64,000 bases of DNA from Virgibacillus necropolis. GTDB lineage: Bacteria; Bacillota; Bacilli; Bacillales; Amphibacillaceae. Positions 27,221 through 35,985 of this stretch are shown in pieces (positions within the stretch are counted from its first letter, which is position 1; each line of letters starts with the position of its first letter). The position numbers and the translations under genes were made by a program. The stretch lies in NCBI RefSeq assembly GCF_002224365.1, contig NZ_CP022437.1, forward strand, positions 1,240,001-1,304,000, in the 5' to 3' direction. Below the pieces are notes generated by a model. That model was not told where the DNA came from. It did not search any database and saw nothing but the letters and a program-made list of their open reading frames with translations.

Positions 27221-28114
27221 ATGAAACAATTAGAAGGAGCTTTTCCGGTACTTATTACACCTATGAACGAAAATGGCGAAATTAATTGGGATGGATTAAA
27301 ACAGAATATCGAACATTTTATCAATGAAAATGTTGCAGGGATTGTCGTTAATGGCAGTACAGGTGAATTTGTAAGTTTGACAAAGGAAGAACGTTATAAG
27401 GTGACCGAGGTAGCGGTTGAGCAGGTAAATGGTAGAATCCCTCTTGTTGTTGGTACTGCTGCTGAAACGACAGAAGATGCGATTACATTTACCAAACAAG
27501 CAGAAGATGCTGGAGCTGACGCCGCCTTGTTGATTAACTCGTATTACGCACATCCAAAAGACGAAGAAATTTACGAGCATTTTAAAGCAGCAGCGGAATC
27601 TGTAACGTTTCCAGTAATGATATATAACAATCCATTTACCTCAGGTGTAGATATTGGAACAAAGACGATTTTACAAGTTGCAAAGGATGTTGAGAATATT
27701 ACACATATTAAAGAATCAAGTGGGGATATCACAAAGGTTCGTGATATTTCAAGACAAGGGAAAGGATATGTAAAAACATTTTGTGGTTCAGATGATATAG
27801 CACTTGAGTCGTTTTTAGTAGGTGCAACCGGCTGGATTTCTGTAGCGGGTAATGTGGCGCCAAAACTTGTTACAGATCTATACAACAGTGTAAAAGAAAA
27901 CGATAGTGAAAAAGCTTGGGAGCTATATGATAGGATTCTTCCGCTTTGTAACTTTATCGAAGGATCAGGTAAGTTTGTGCAAATTGTGAAACGAGTAATG
28001 GATATACAAGGTTTGGCAGGGGGGCCGTCACGAAAACCTAGACTTCCATTAACAAAAGAAGAAGATACACAGCTACAGGGGATTTTAAATAACCTGTTTG
28101 CTCTAGAAAATTAA
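27221..28114 (+). CDS. DapA-family lyase, probable pyrroline-4-hydroxy-2-carboxylate deaminase
   Basis: A 297-residue class I aldolase-type TIM barrel. The beginning GAFPVLITPMNENGEINWDGL, the GSTGEF motif, the tyrosine in MIYNNPF and the Schiff-base lysine in HIKESSGD are present. Dihydrodipicolinate synthase itself is possible, but the next gene is a semialdehyde dehydrogenase and the preceding operon makes the pyrroline substrate, so I predict deamination to 2-oxoglutarate semialdehyde. CAAGGAGG precedes the ATG. No sigma-54 promoter is seen; the promoter is unclear because a MITE-like repeat sits directly upstream. Confidence 0.88.
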   Translation: MKQLEGAFPVLITPMNENGEINWDGLKQNIEHFINENVAGIVVNGSTGEFVSLTKEERYKVTEVAVEQVNGRIPLVVGTAAETTEDAITFTKQAEDAGADAALLINSYYAHPKDEEIYEHFKAAAESVTFPVMIYNNPFTSGVDIGTKTILQVAKDVENITHIKESSGDITKVRDISRQGKGYVKTFCGSDDIALESFLVGATGWISVAGNVAPKLVTDLYNSVKENDSEKAWELYDRILPLCNFIEGSGKFVQIVKRVMDIQGLAGGPSRKPRLPLTKEEDTQLQGILNNLFALEN

Positions 28115-28127
28115 GGAGGTAATGCTG

Positions 28128-29612
28128 ATGATTACATCACAAATCGAGTTAAAACCAAAAGTAAATGCTTTTTTAGACGGGAATAAAGAATTGTATATAA
28201 ATGGTGAATTTGTACCTTCAGTTAACGGTGAGAAATTCGAAGTCTATAACCCTGCTACAGAGGAAATTCTTGCTGAGGTTAGTTCGGCCCATGAAGAAGA
28301 TATCGATAAAGCAGTCAAAGCAGCAAGAAACGCGTTTGAAGAAGGAGAATGGCCTAAGCTAAGTACAGCAGAACGTTCGCATCTTATTTATAAACTAGCT
28401 GATCTAATTGACCAAAATAGAGAAGAGCTTGCGCAACTAGAAGCCTTAGATAATGGAAAACCATATTCCGTTGCCTTGGAGGATGATATTGATGGTACTG
28501 CAGAACACTTTCGTTATTATGCAGGTTGGGCTACAAAAGTACTTGGGCAAACGGTACCGATTTCTCCAGATTACTTAAATTATACGGTACATGAACCTGT
28601 TGGTGTAGTTGGCCAAATTATTCCTTGGAACTTCCCTTTGTCCATGGCATCCTGGAAGCTTGGAGCGGCACTTGCTACTGGTTGTACAATCGTATTGAAA
28701 CCAGCAGAGCAAACACCTCTTTCTTTGCTTTATGCAGCAAAGCTATTTAAGGAAGCAGGTTTTCCTGATGGGGTTGTTAACTTTGTCCCAGGATTTGGAG
28801 ATACGGCTGGTGCAGCAATCGTTGATCATGATGACATTGATAAACTAGCTTTTACTGGTTCGACAGCGGTAGGTAAGTCTATTATGCGAAAAGCAGCTGA
28901 TAGTGTGAAGCATGTAACCCTTGAACTTGGAGGGAAATCACCTAATATTATTCTAGAAGATGCTGACATTGAGAAAGCTATCGAGGGCGCATTTGATGGA
29001 ATTATGTATAACCATGGTCAAAATTGCAGTGCGGGTTCGCGTGTTTATGTTCACCGCAAACATTATGACCGAGTGGTGGATGAATTGGCTAAACGTGCAA
29101 AAGAAGTGAAACTAGGAAATGGAATGAATCCGGATACTGACATGGGACCACTTGTATCAAAGAAACAGTTTGATAGAGTTTATGGATATATTGAAAAAGG
29201 AATTGAAGAAGGTGCAAAACTAGTAGCAGGGGGAGAAAGACCATTTGATAAAGGGTATTTTATTACCCCAACTGTGTTTGCTGATGTAGAAGATAATATG
29301 ACTATTGCCCGTGAAGAAATATTTGGCCCAGTTGTTACTGTATTTCCGTTTGACGCAACAGAAGAAGTTATTAGACGGGCGAATGATAGTTTGTACGGCT
29401 TAGCCGCAGCAGTCTGGACGGAAAATATAAAAACGGGTCATAAAGTAGCGCATCGTTTGAAAGCTGGAACCGTGTGGATTAATGATTATAACTTGGAAAA
29501 TCCTGCAGCAGCATTTGGTGGTTATAAACAATCAGGGATCGGACGTGAGATGGGGAGCTACGCATTAGACAATTATACAGAAGTGAAAAGTATATGGGTG
29601 AATTTACAGTAA
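28128..29612 (+). CDS. Aldehyde dehydrogenase, probable 2-oxoglutarate semialdehyde dehydrogenase
   Basis: A 494-residue NAD(P)+-dependent aldehyde dehydrogenase. It has the cofactor motif FTGSTAVGK, the general base in LELGGKSPN, the catalytic cysteine in GQNCSAGSR, and EEIFGPVV. With the deaminase gene 13 bp upstream it would complete hydroxyproline breakdown by oxidising 2-oxoglutarate semialdehyde to 2-oxoglutarate. The start is ATG 28128 because AAGGAGGT (28113-28120) is too near ATG 28122. The gene ends well before the terminator at 29716. Confidence 0.9.
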   Translation: MITSQIELKPKVNAFLDGNKELYINGEFVPSVNGEKFEVYNPATEEILAEVSSAHEEDIDKAVKAARNAFEEGEWPKLSTAERSHLIYKLADLIDQNREELAQLEALDNGKPYSVALEDDIDGTAEHFRYYAGWATKVLGQTVPISPDYLNYTVHEPVGVVGQIIPWNFPLSMASWKLGAALATGCTIVLKPAEQTPLSLLYAAKLFKEAGFPDGVVNFVPGFGDTAGAAIVDHDDIDKLAFTGSTAVGKSIMRKAADSVKHVTLELGGKSPNIILEDADIEKAIEGAFDGIMYNHGQNCSAGSRVYVHRKHYDRVVDELAKRAKEVKLGNGMNPDTDMGPLVSKKQFDRVYGYIEKGIEEGAKLVAGGERPFDKGYFITPTVFADVEDNMTIAREEIFGPVVTVFPFDATEEVIRRANDSLYGLAAAVWTENIKTGHKVAHRLKAGTVWINDYNLENPAAAFGGYKQSGIGREMGSYALDNYTEVKSIWVNLQ

Positions 29613-29715
29613 AATAGGAATGGCAGCCCTTTATGGGGGCAGCTGAGCTATTTTGCCAAAGTTAATTAAATGCTTTTTTGAGCTTAGAATTCTACTAAAA
29701 ACTTTGTTCTTTTAG

Positions 29716-29748
29716 AAAAGGAATCGGATTAATTTCCGATTCCTTTTT
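29716..29748. terminator. Terminator, near-copy of the one at 1564
   Basis: AAAAGGAATCGGA (29716-29728) pairs with TCCGATTCCTTTTT (29735-29748). It lies between the convergent dehydrogenase and TctA-like genes and is almost identical over about 35 bp to the hairpin at 1564-1600. Confidence 0.85.
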
Positions 29749-29778
29749 CTGGTTTTTGGAGTGTCTGGCAAGGTCGAA

Positions 29779-31131
29779 CTAAAAAATACTTACCATAATC
29801 CATGGTGCAGCATACAGGGTCATAAACTGTACGCCATAGTTAATCCCCCAGCGGTGAAGGATTCCTGCCACTAGGCTAACAAGAAAGACGCCAGCAACGT
29901 TAATCCATCCTGCATCCATATAAGCAAGCATCAGTACTAGGCCAAAAAAGAGTCCCAACATTGCTTCATGTGGTATCCATTTAAAAACGAATGCACATAT
30001 TTGCTGAGAATATTTAATCGTAATAAAAAATGTTATTCCAAGTGCTACCACTGCACCGATGATTGTTGCCCAAACAAAATCTGACATTGAAAGTAAATGG
30101 TGCATGTTGTGTTCTAATGTGTAAACGGGCGGTGCGTTGAATAAAGCATTTGCTGGGCCAATTGCCATTGGTGATAAAGGGATTCCTAAAGCAATTAACG
30201 GTATTAATGTACCTGAAATATAAGCGGCATTTGTTAAGGCGTCCATACTAGAAATAGCGCGACATGCTTTTTTAATCGGATCCTTTATTCTACTTGATAA
30301 AGTTTCACCAAGGAAGATGGTCATTCCAACAGGACTCATAAAGAAAGTGATAGAACCTAGTAATGATGCAAAAGCACTTGTTCCAACTTCTTTTCCATCA
30401 AGTATTTTAAAAGGATTCGGAAACCCTTTTATATTTGTCGATTTATTAATCGTAATTGCCTTTTTACCAAAACGTTCCATATTGTCTCGTTTATCCTTAT
30501 TTTGTAATTCAAATAACGTTAATATGACAGGACCAATTGTAATACCTAGAAAGAATGATACAAATACAGTTTTATCATCTGGAATTGCGTCAATTCCCCA
30601 ATAGAGGTGGCGAAGTGCTTGAATTAATATAGCAAAAGGAAGAATGGATGCTAAAGCTAACCATTTATTTTTACACATTAAGGCTAGGAATATCGCACCT
30701 ATAAAAAAGATCGGTTCCGCGTATTTTATAATAACATCAGCTAAAGGTACCAATATACTTGCAAGGATTAGACTAACCGGAACAGAGACTAATGTTCCAA
30801 TTACAGAACCGGATGCCATCTTTCGTATGCTAAGATCTGGTACTCCAAGTTTTTTTAGCGTAATGCCATGTTCTACCATCGGGGCAGCCATTACACCACC
30901 AGGAATACCTGCAACAGCAACAGGTATGGAATCTGTTAATTTTTTAGCAACGATTGCAGATATGAAAAAGGATAGGATGACAATTGCGGGCAATCCAGTT
31001 AAAACTAATACAAGAGTTACAGGAGCTAAAACTGCAGTCTCATCTGTGCCAGGTGCAACACCAATTAGCGTGTAGACAACCGCGCCTATAACGGATCCTA
31101 GAATCATTTCAAGAATTAAAACGACATCCAT
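29779..31131 (-). CDS. TctA-like permease (tripartite tricarboxylate transporter family)
   Basis: A 450-residue membrane protein with about 11 hydrophobic segments. GVAPGTDETAVLAPV and AGIPGGVMAAPMVEHG resemble the duplicated TctA signature loops. It overlaps the preceding 90-residue gene (TAATG) and follows a degradative HMG-CoA reductase gene, so it probably imports the pathway substrate, possibly mevalonate. No periplasmic-type TctC binding protein is encoded nearby, unlike the classic three-part system. Confidence 0.75.
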   Translation of the reverse strand: MDVVLILEMILGSVIGAVVYTLIGVAPGTDETAVLAPVTLVLVLTGLPAIVILSFFISAIVAKKLTDSIPVAVAGIPGGVMAAPMVEHGITLKKLGVPDLSIRKMASGSVIGTLVSVPVSLILASILVPLADVIIKYAEPIFFIGAIFLALMCKNKWLALASILPFAILIQALRHLYWGIDAIPDDKTVFVSFFLGITIGPVILTLFELQNKDKRDNMERFGKKAITINKSTNIKGFPNPFKILDGKEVGTSAFASLLGSITFFMSPVGMTIFLGETLSSRIKDPIKKACRAISSMDALTNAAYISGTLIPLIALGIPLSPMAIGPANALFNAPPVYTLEHNMHHLLSMSDFVWATIIGAVVALGITFFITIKYSQQICAFVFKWIPHEAMLGLFFGLVLMLAYMDAGWINVAGVFLVSLVAGILHRWGINYGVQFMTLYAAPWIMVSIF

Positions 31132-31403
31132 TACTCATCCTCCTCTTCAATATAATGAAATGTTCTCTTTGGCTTGATGATAATGCTGCAAGTAACGAAA
31201 CCGATAATTGCTCCAACAAGTCCAAAAAATAATGGTTTTGGTGGTTCATTTGGCGCTAGTAGATAACCCCCCAATGTGGTTACGGTACAAATAACCAATG
31301 ACAGGACCAAATCTTTAATATTCACGACATCTTCCCAAACTGCAACATTCGTTTTTGAATCCGTTTGTTCATCGATAGAATTGTGTCCCTCTTGAACACT
31401 CAT
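31131..31403 (-). CDS. Small two-segment membrane protein, TctB-like position
   Basis: A 90-residue protein with two predicted membrane segments (LVLSLVICTVTTLGGYLLA and PLFFGLVGAIIGFVTCSII) between polar ends. It sits between mvaA and the TctA-like permease with a 2-bp gap and a TAATG overlap, so it is surely co-expressed. By position it could be the small subunit of the permease, though it is shorter than TctB (four segments). I see no family signature. Confidence 0.75.
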   Translation of the reverse strand: MSVQEGHNSIDEQTDSKTNVAVWEDVVNIKDLVLSLVICTVTTLGGYLLAPNEPPKPLFFGLVGAIIGFVTCSIIIKPKRTFHYIEEEDE

Positions 31404-31405
31404 GA

Positions 31406-32659
31406 CTAGTTCCTCCCTCCCTGATTTAATAGCTCAATTGCTCTATCAATCCTGACATTATCTTCCTCGATGAGTTGCTTTGCTATTTTGTCTATGTTTG
31501 TCCCTTTTGCTCCAGCCATATGTGCAATGTTTTTTGCATGAAGTTTCATATGTCCTTTTTGTACTCCATCCGTTGCTAATGCTTTAAGGGCAGTTAAGTT
31601 TTGTGCTAAACCTACTGAGGCTATAATCTGGACAAGGTCATTAGCGGTTTTAATATTCATCATATTTAAATTGCTTTTAGCCTTAGGATGAATGGATGTA
31701 GCTCCACCAATAATTCCTACGACCAGTGGTAATTCCAATGTACCTACTAAATCACCTTCCTGATTTTTTTCCCAAGTAGTAAGTGACGTATACTGTCCTG
31801 ACCTTGCAGCATAAGCGTGCGCACCAGCTTCAACTGCTCGTGTATCGTTACCGGTTGCCAATACGACCGCGCTGATTCCATTCATGATACCTTTATTATG
31901 TGTTGCTGCACGGTAAGGATCTACAGTTGCAAAACGGTATGCACTAATAACCCCGTCAATTGTTTCATCGGATAAAACCTCTTTTTTTATAGTGCAACGA
32001 GCTCTAGCAAGACGTTTGTCCGCAAGGTTTGATATAATCCTAAGATATGCTTTTCCGCCTGTTGTATCTTCCAGGATAGGAGCAATTTTTTCGGCCATTG
32101 AGTTAACAGCATTAGCTCCCATTGCATCCAATGTATTAACAAGTAGATGAACGACTATCATACTCATATCCTCGAACACTCTGACCTCAATACTTTCAGG
32201 TCCACCACCAAGGTTTACTAGTGTTGGATCCTGTATAGCGGCCGCTTCTAAAATTTCCTGCTCGTGTTCATGAATCTTCATTTTTGCTCCAAACACATCT
32301 TTAATTCCGGTTAATTGAATTTGAGAGAAAAGTCTGGATCCAGTGGTGGTAACTGTAAAACCGCCTGTTGGTCGGGTGAGCTTAGCCCCGTTGCTAGCCG
32401 CAGCTATAACGGAAGATTCTTCTATTGCCATGGGAATAAAAATATCTTTGTTATTAACAATAAAATTCGTTGCTATACCAAGCGGAATTTCCATGACACC
32501 AATTGAATTTTCGATTAATAAATTAGCAATTTCCTGACCCAATGAACCAAAGTCGTTGTATAAATTTGCTTCTTCCTCTGATAAACTCGTCTCATTTTTC
32601 ACCTTGGATAAACGTTCTCGTTGCGACTGATGATAGAACTTCGTAGTTTTAGAATTCAT
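31406..32659 (-). CDS. mvaA: Hydroxymethylglutaryl-CoA reductase, degradative (class II)
   Basis: A 417-residue enzyme interconverting mevalonate and HMG-CoA. Class II features are the short length, ENSIGVMEIPLGIATNF, the glutamate in MAIEESSVIAAAS, DAMGANAVNSM, the lysine in THNKGIMNG, and the catalytic histidine in QKGHMKLHAKNIA. Bacillaceae normally make isoprenoids by the MEP route, so this class and its partner transporter suggest mevalonate catabolism. HMG-CoA lyase is not in the window. AGGAGG precedes the ATG. Confidence 0.93.
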   Translation of the reverse strand: MNSKTTKFYHQSQRERLSKVKNETSLSEEEANLYNDFGSLGQEIANLLIENSIGVMEIPLGIATNFIVNNKDIFIPMAIEESSVIAAASNGAKLTRPTGGFTVTTTGSRLFSQIQLTGIKDVFGAKMKIHEHEQEILEAAAIQDPTLVNLGGGPESIEVRVFEDMSMIVVHLLVNTLDAMGANAVNSMAEKIAPILEDTTGGKAYLRIISNLADKRLARARCTIKKEVLSDETIDGVISAYRFATVDPYRAATHNKGIMNGISAVVLATGNDTRAVEAGAHAYAARSGQYTSLTTWEKNQEGDLVGTLELPLVVGIIGGATSIHPKAKSNLNMMNIKTANDLVQIIASVGLAQNLTALKALATDGVQKGHMKLHAKNIAHMAGAKGTNIDKIAKQLIEEDNVRIDRAIELLNQGGRN

Positions 32660-32978
32660 AAGATACCTCCTAGTTTATTAGGTTTAGACATATTATCTGA
32701 GCTTGGACATTTTTAACCTCTTAAAAACTATAATATTATTTAAAATAGAAATTTATGAAAGGGGAACGGTATTTCATTAATTTGCATATATCGAAAATAC
32801 TGTTTTATTAAAGAAAAATGTCCATCATTTTGAGCGTGAAAATGGATTTAATAGCCACCATTTATCGTAATGGTAATAACGTATATGAATAAAACGAACT
32901 GTATTAGACAAAATGTATTTAAATTGGATTTTTAATGTAAATCACAATGTTGTACATCAACTGTTCATTAGTTTGCGA
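32660..32978. other. Divergent intergenic region, no gene seen
   Basis: About 380 bp separate the divergent mvaA and PTS regulator genes. This AT-rich part holds no gene and no promoter I can place with confidence; a cre-like box lies at its right edge. Confidence 0.5.
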
Positions 32979-32992
32979 TGAAAACGCATTCA
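32979..32992. promoter_or_regulatory. CcpA cre-like site before the PTS operon
   Basis: TGAAAACGCATTCA fits the cre consensus TGWAANCGNTNWCA except for one base and lies within the inverted repeat GATGAA...TTCATC, about 50 bp before the regulator start. Confidence 0.6.
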
Positions 32993-33040
32993 TCGTGCGG
33001 TTATGTGGTGTTACAATAACTAGTGAAGGAGCGATTACGA

Positions 33041-35095
33041 GTGTCACTTAATGATCGAAGTAAAAAAATCTTGGATGAACTAGTTAGTAATCCGAGCATT
33101 ACAAGTACGGCTTTGGAAAAAAAGTATAATGTAACTCGTAGACAGCTTGGTTATAGTTTCAATAAGATAAATGATTGGCTCATGAGCAAGAACCTTCCAG
33201 TAATAGAAAGAACAAGACAAGGTCATTTTATCATTAATCAATCCGTTTTCACTCGCCTTAACGGTGAAGAAAAAAGTGTTCCCGTTGATACAAGTCTTCT
33301 TTCTGAGAATCAACGTGTCCATCTGATTATCATGATGTTATTAAGTTATAAAGAGGAGCTATCACTTAGTCATTTTACAATCGAATTGGATGTTAGTAAA
33401 AATACTGTTCTTAGTGATTTGAAACAAGTACAGAATTATTTAAGTGATTATGATTTGATTATTCGATATTCGAGAAAGTCTGGATATTTAATAGAAGGTA
33501 AGGAGTTCCAAGTTAGAAAGTTACTTATTCATGTAACTTATCAATTGTTACAGATGAATAATGGTAAAAACAGAATAAAAGAATTGACAAGTATACAACG
33601 AGAAAATGTAAACGAATTTACTAAACGAATTGAAAAGGTTGAGAATAAATTAAATCTGAAGTTCACGGATGAAAAAATGGAAACGATGCCTTACGTTCTT
33701 ATCTTACTTCTACGCAGGATAGAAAAAGGAAATGAAATAGATTCGTTTTCTATTGAATACGAGGAATTATCCGATACAAAAGAATATCTAGCAACTGAGG
33801 AAATTTTATATGACTTTAAGGAAATACCAGTCGCTGAGCGTTTATTTATTACATTGCATTTGTTGACCACAAATGTGTACTCATCAGAGTTTTTAATAGA
33901 AGAATCTATCCCAAACTTAGTTCCAGCAACCGATAATATGTTGCGTCTGTTTGAGAAAAGTGCGTGTATTTATTTGCAAGATCGTGAACTGTTAATGGAC
34001 AAACTTCTGCAACATATTAAACCTGCCTATTATCGTATTAAATATCAGCTTACAGGAACAGTTACAATTCAAGATTCTTTAAGTAAAGAGTTCAAGGAAT
34101 TACATCATTTAGTAAAAAGATCGATTGGACCGCTTGTAGATTTAATCGGAAATGAAATTCCTGAAAGTGAAACGACCTATATCACGATGCTAATCGGTGG
34201 ATGGATGACCAGGCAGGGTGACAGCATCGACAAAAAGGTAAAGGCAATTGTCGTTTGTCCCCAAGGCGTATCGGTTTCCAAATTAATGTTTAACGAATTA
34301 AGGGAGTTATTTCCAGAGTTTATATTTCTAGATTCATTATCTGTCCGTGAGTTTCTGAGTTACAAATTAGAATACGATATCGTATTTTCCCCGACCTTCT
34401 TGGAAACGGAAAAAACGTTATTTATTTCGAGAGCATTTCTTGGACGTGAAGAAAAGTATCGCCTGCGAAAACAAGTGATGCTCGAGTTACATGGATATAT
34501 TCCAAATGACATTAATGTTACTCATTTAATCGATATCATAAATAACTATGCAGTAATAGAAAATAAAAAGGCTTTAACAGAAGAACTGCACATGTACATT
34601 AATCGAGATGAAGCCTCGTCTGTAAAACAGGATGTTGACCTAAAGGATATTAATTTAGATGAATTAATTACACAACAGAATATAACAGTAAGAAGTTCTG
34701 TTAAAACCTGGGACGAAGCAATTCGGGTAAGTGCCCAGCCATTAGTTGAAAGCGGCAAAATTAATCCAGAATATGTGGAAGCAATGATTAATCAGTATGA
34801 CAAGGATCCATATATCGTTATTGGGCCTAATATAGCAATCCCACATGCAGCTCCTGAAGAAGGTGTTAATGAAGTCGGCATGAGTTTGCTGCGATTGAAA
34901 GAAGGAATTAATTTTACAGCTGATTACAGCATTAATTTGGTAATTGTTATTGCCGCAGTAGACAAGCAACAGCATATCCATGCCTTAATGCAGCTAATGA
35001 AGCTTTCCGGTTCTGAGAAGGATCGAAATCGTATGATTAATGCTGATTCAATTAAGGAAATTCATAACATTATACAATCATATTCCATTGATTGA
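33041..35095 (+). CDS. PRD-containing transcriptional regulator with EIIB and EIIA domains (MtlR/GatR-like)
   Basis: A 684-residue regulator. An N-terminal winged-helix region (ITSTALEKKYNVTRRQLGYSF), a second helix-turn-helix near 100-130, two PRD-like domains (about 185-385), a GatB-type EIIB domain with the cysteine in IVVCPQGVSVSK (about 405), and a C-terminal fructose-type EIIA domain with the histidine in IAIPHAAPEEG (about 600) follow in order. PTS phosphorylation should tune its activity. It precedes and presumably activates the galactitol-type PTS genes. The start is GTG 33041, 9 bp after AAGGAG. Confidence 0.9.
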   Translation: MSLNDRSKKILDELVSNPSITSTALEKKYNVTRRQLGYSFNKINDWLMSKNLPVIERTRQGHFIINQSVFTRLNGEEKSVPVDTSLLSENQRVHLIIMMLLSYKEELSLSHFTIELDVSKNTVLSDLKQVQNYLSDYDLIIRYSRKSGYLIEGKEFQVRKLLIHVTYQLLQMNNGKNRIKELTSIQRENVNEFTKRIEKVENKLNLKFTDEKMETMPYVLILLLRRIEKGNEIDSFSIEYEELSDTKEYLATEEILYDFKEIPVAERLFITLHLLTTNVYSSEFLIEESIPNLVPATDNMLRLFEKSACIYLQDRELLMDKLLQHIKPAYYRIKYQLTGTVTIQDSLSKEFKELHHLVKRSIGPLVDLIGNEIPESETTYITMLIGGWMTRQGDSIDKKVKAIVVCPQGVSVSKLMFNELRELFPEFIFLDSLSVREFLSYKLEYDIVFSPTFLETEKTLFISRAFLGREEKYRLRKQVMLELHGYIPNDINVTHLIDIINNYAVIENKKALTEELHMYINRDEASSVKQDVDLKDINLDELITQQNITVRSSVKTWDEAIRVSAQPLVESGKINPEYVEAMINQYDKDPYIVIGPNIAIPHAAPEEGVNEVGMSLLRLKEGINFTADYSINLVIVIAAVDKQQHIHALMQLMKLSGSEKDRNRMINADSIKEIHNIIQSYSID

Positions 35096-35134
35096 GTGAG
35101 CAACAACTAAGAAAAGGATAATGAGGTGTTGAAA

Positions 35135-35620
35135 ATGAGCGAATTATTTTTTGATGAATCTATCATTCTATTGGATGTAGATGGACATACGAAAGAAGAA
35201 GTGTTAACAGCAATGGGTAACAACTTAGTTGAAAAAAATCTTGTGAAGGAAAGCTTTATTCCTGCAATTATTGCTAGAGAAGGTGAATTTGCAACAGGTC
35301 TACCAACAGCAGGAGTTTCTGTAGCAATTCCACATACAGATGTTGAACATGTAAAAAGAAAGACAATTAGTATAGCAGTCTTAGAGAATGCTGTTGATTT
35401 CGGTGTTATGGGCGATGATAGTGAAACGACACCTGTAAGAATCGTTTTTATGCTAGCGATGGATGAAGCACATTCGCAGCTGTCCTTATTGCAAAAATTG
35501 ATGCAGGTGTTCCAAAACCCAGATACATTGAAGTACTTAGTAAGTGAAAAAGATAAAACTAGTATCAAAAATTTATTAGAAGATAAATTAGACTTTGTTG
35601 CACTTGAAGGAGGTGAGTAA
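35135..35620 (+). CDS. gatA: PTS EIIA component (galactitol/fructose type)
   Basis: A 161-residue cytoplasmic phosphocarrier. EGEFATGLPTAG followed by the phosphorylated histidine in VAIPHTDVEHV is the class signature. It receives phosphate from HPr and passes it to the EIIB encoded 2 bp downstream. ATG 35135 follows TGAGGTG. Confidence 0.9.
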   Translation: MSELFFDESIILLDVDGHTKEEVLTAMGNNLVEKNLVKESFIPAIIAREGEFATGLPTAGVSVAIPHTDVEHVKRKTISIAVLENAVDFGVMGDDSETTPVRIVFMLAMDEAHSQLSLLQKLMQVFQNPDTLKYLVSEKDKTSIKNLLEDKLDFVALEGGE

Positions 35621-35622
35621 GA

Positions 35623-35907
35623 ATGAAAAAGAAACAAGTATTGGTCGCATGTGGTGCAGGTATTGCAACATCAACGGTTGTAAATGGTGCTATTGAAGAA
35701 ATGGCTAAAGAACATAACCTTAAATTAGATTTAGTTCAAATCAAGATTACGGAAGTAGGCGGTTATGTAGATACAGCTGATTTACTCGTAACTACTGCAA
35801 TGACAAAGAAAGAATATCCATTCCCAGTAATTAACGCACGCTCATTCCTAACAGGTATTGGAACCGAAGATACGAAAAAACAAATCTTGGAAGAGCTTCA
35901 AAAATAA
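35623..35907 (+). CDS. gatB: PTS EIIB component (galactitol type)
   Basis: A 94-residue EIIB with the phosphocysteine loop VLVACGAGIATSTVV (C10). Its small size and sequence match GatB. It transfers phosphate to the incoming polyol or sugar during transport by the EIIC encoded 78 bp downstream. Confidence 0.9.
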   Translation: MKKKQVLVACGAGIATSTVVNGAIEEMAKEHNLKLDLVQIKITEVGGYVDTADLLVTTAMTKKEYPFPVINARSFLTGIGTEDTKKQILEELQK

Positions 35908-35926
35908 AAGGTTAATTAATCAGGAT

Positions 35927-35955
35927 CTCGATTTCTGTTAGTACCAGAAATCGAG
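35927..35955 (+). promoter_or_regulatory. Intercistronic hairpin between gatB and gatC
   Basis: A perfect 11-bp stem (CTCGATTTCTG and CAGAAATCGAG) with a 7-base loop lacks a following T run. It is more likely an RNA processing or stability element than a terminator. Confidence 0.6.
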
Positions 35956-35985
35956 GTTTACTACTAAAATGCGAGGTGACAAAAC

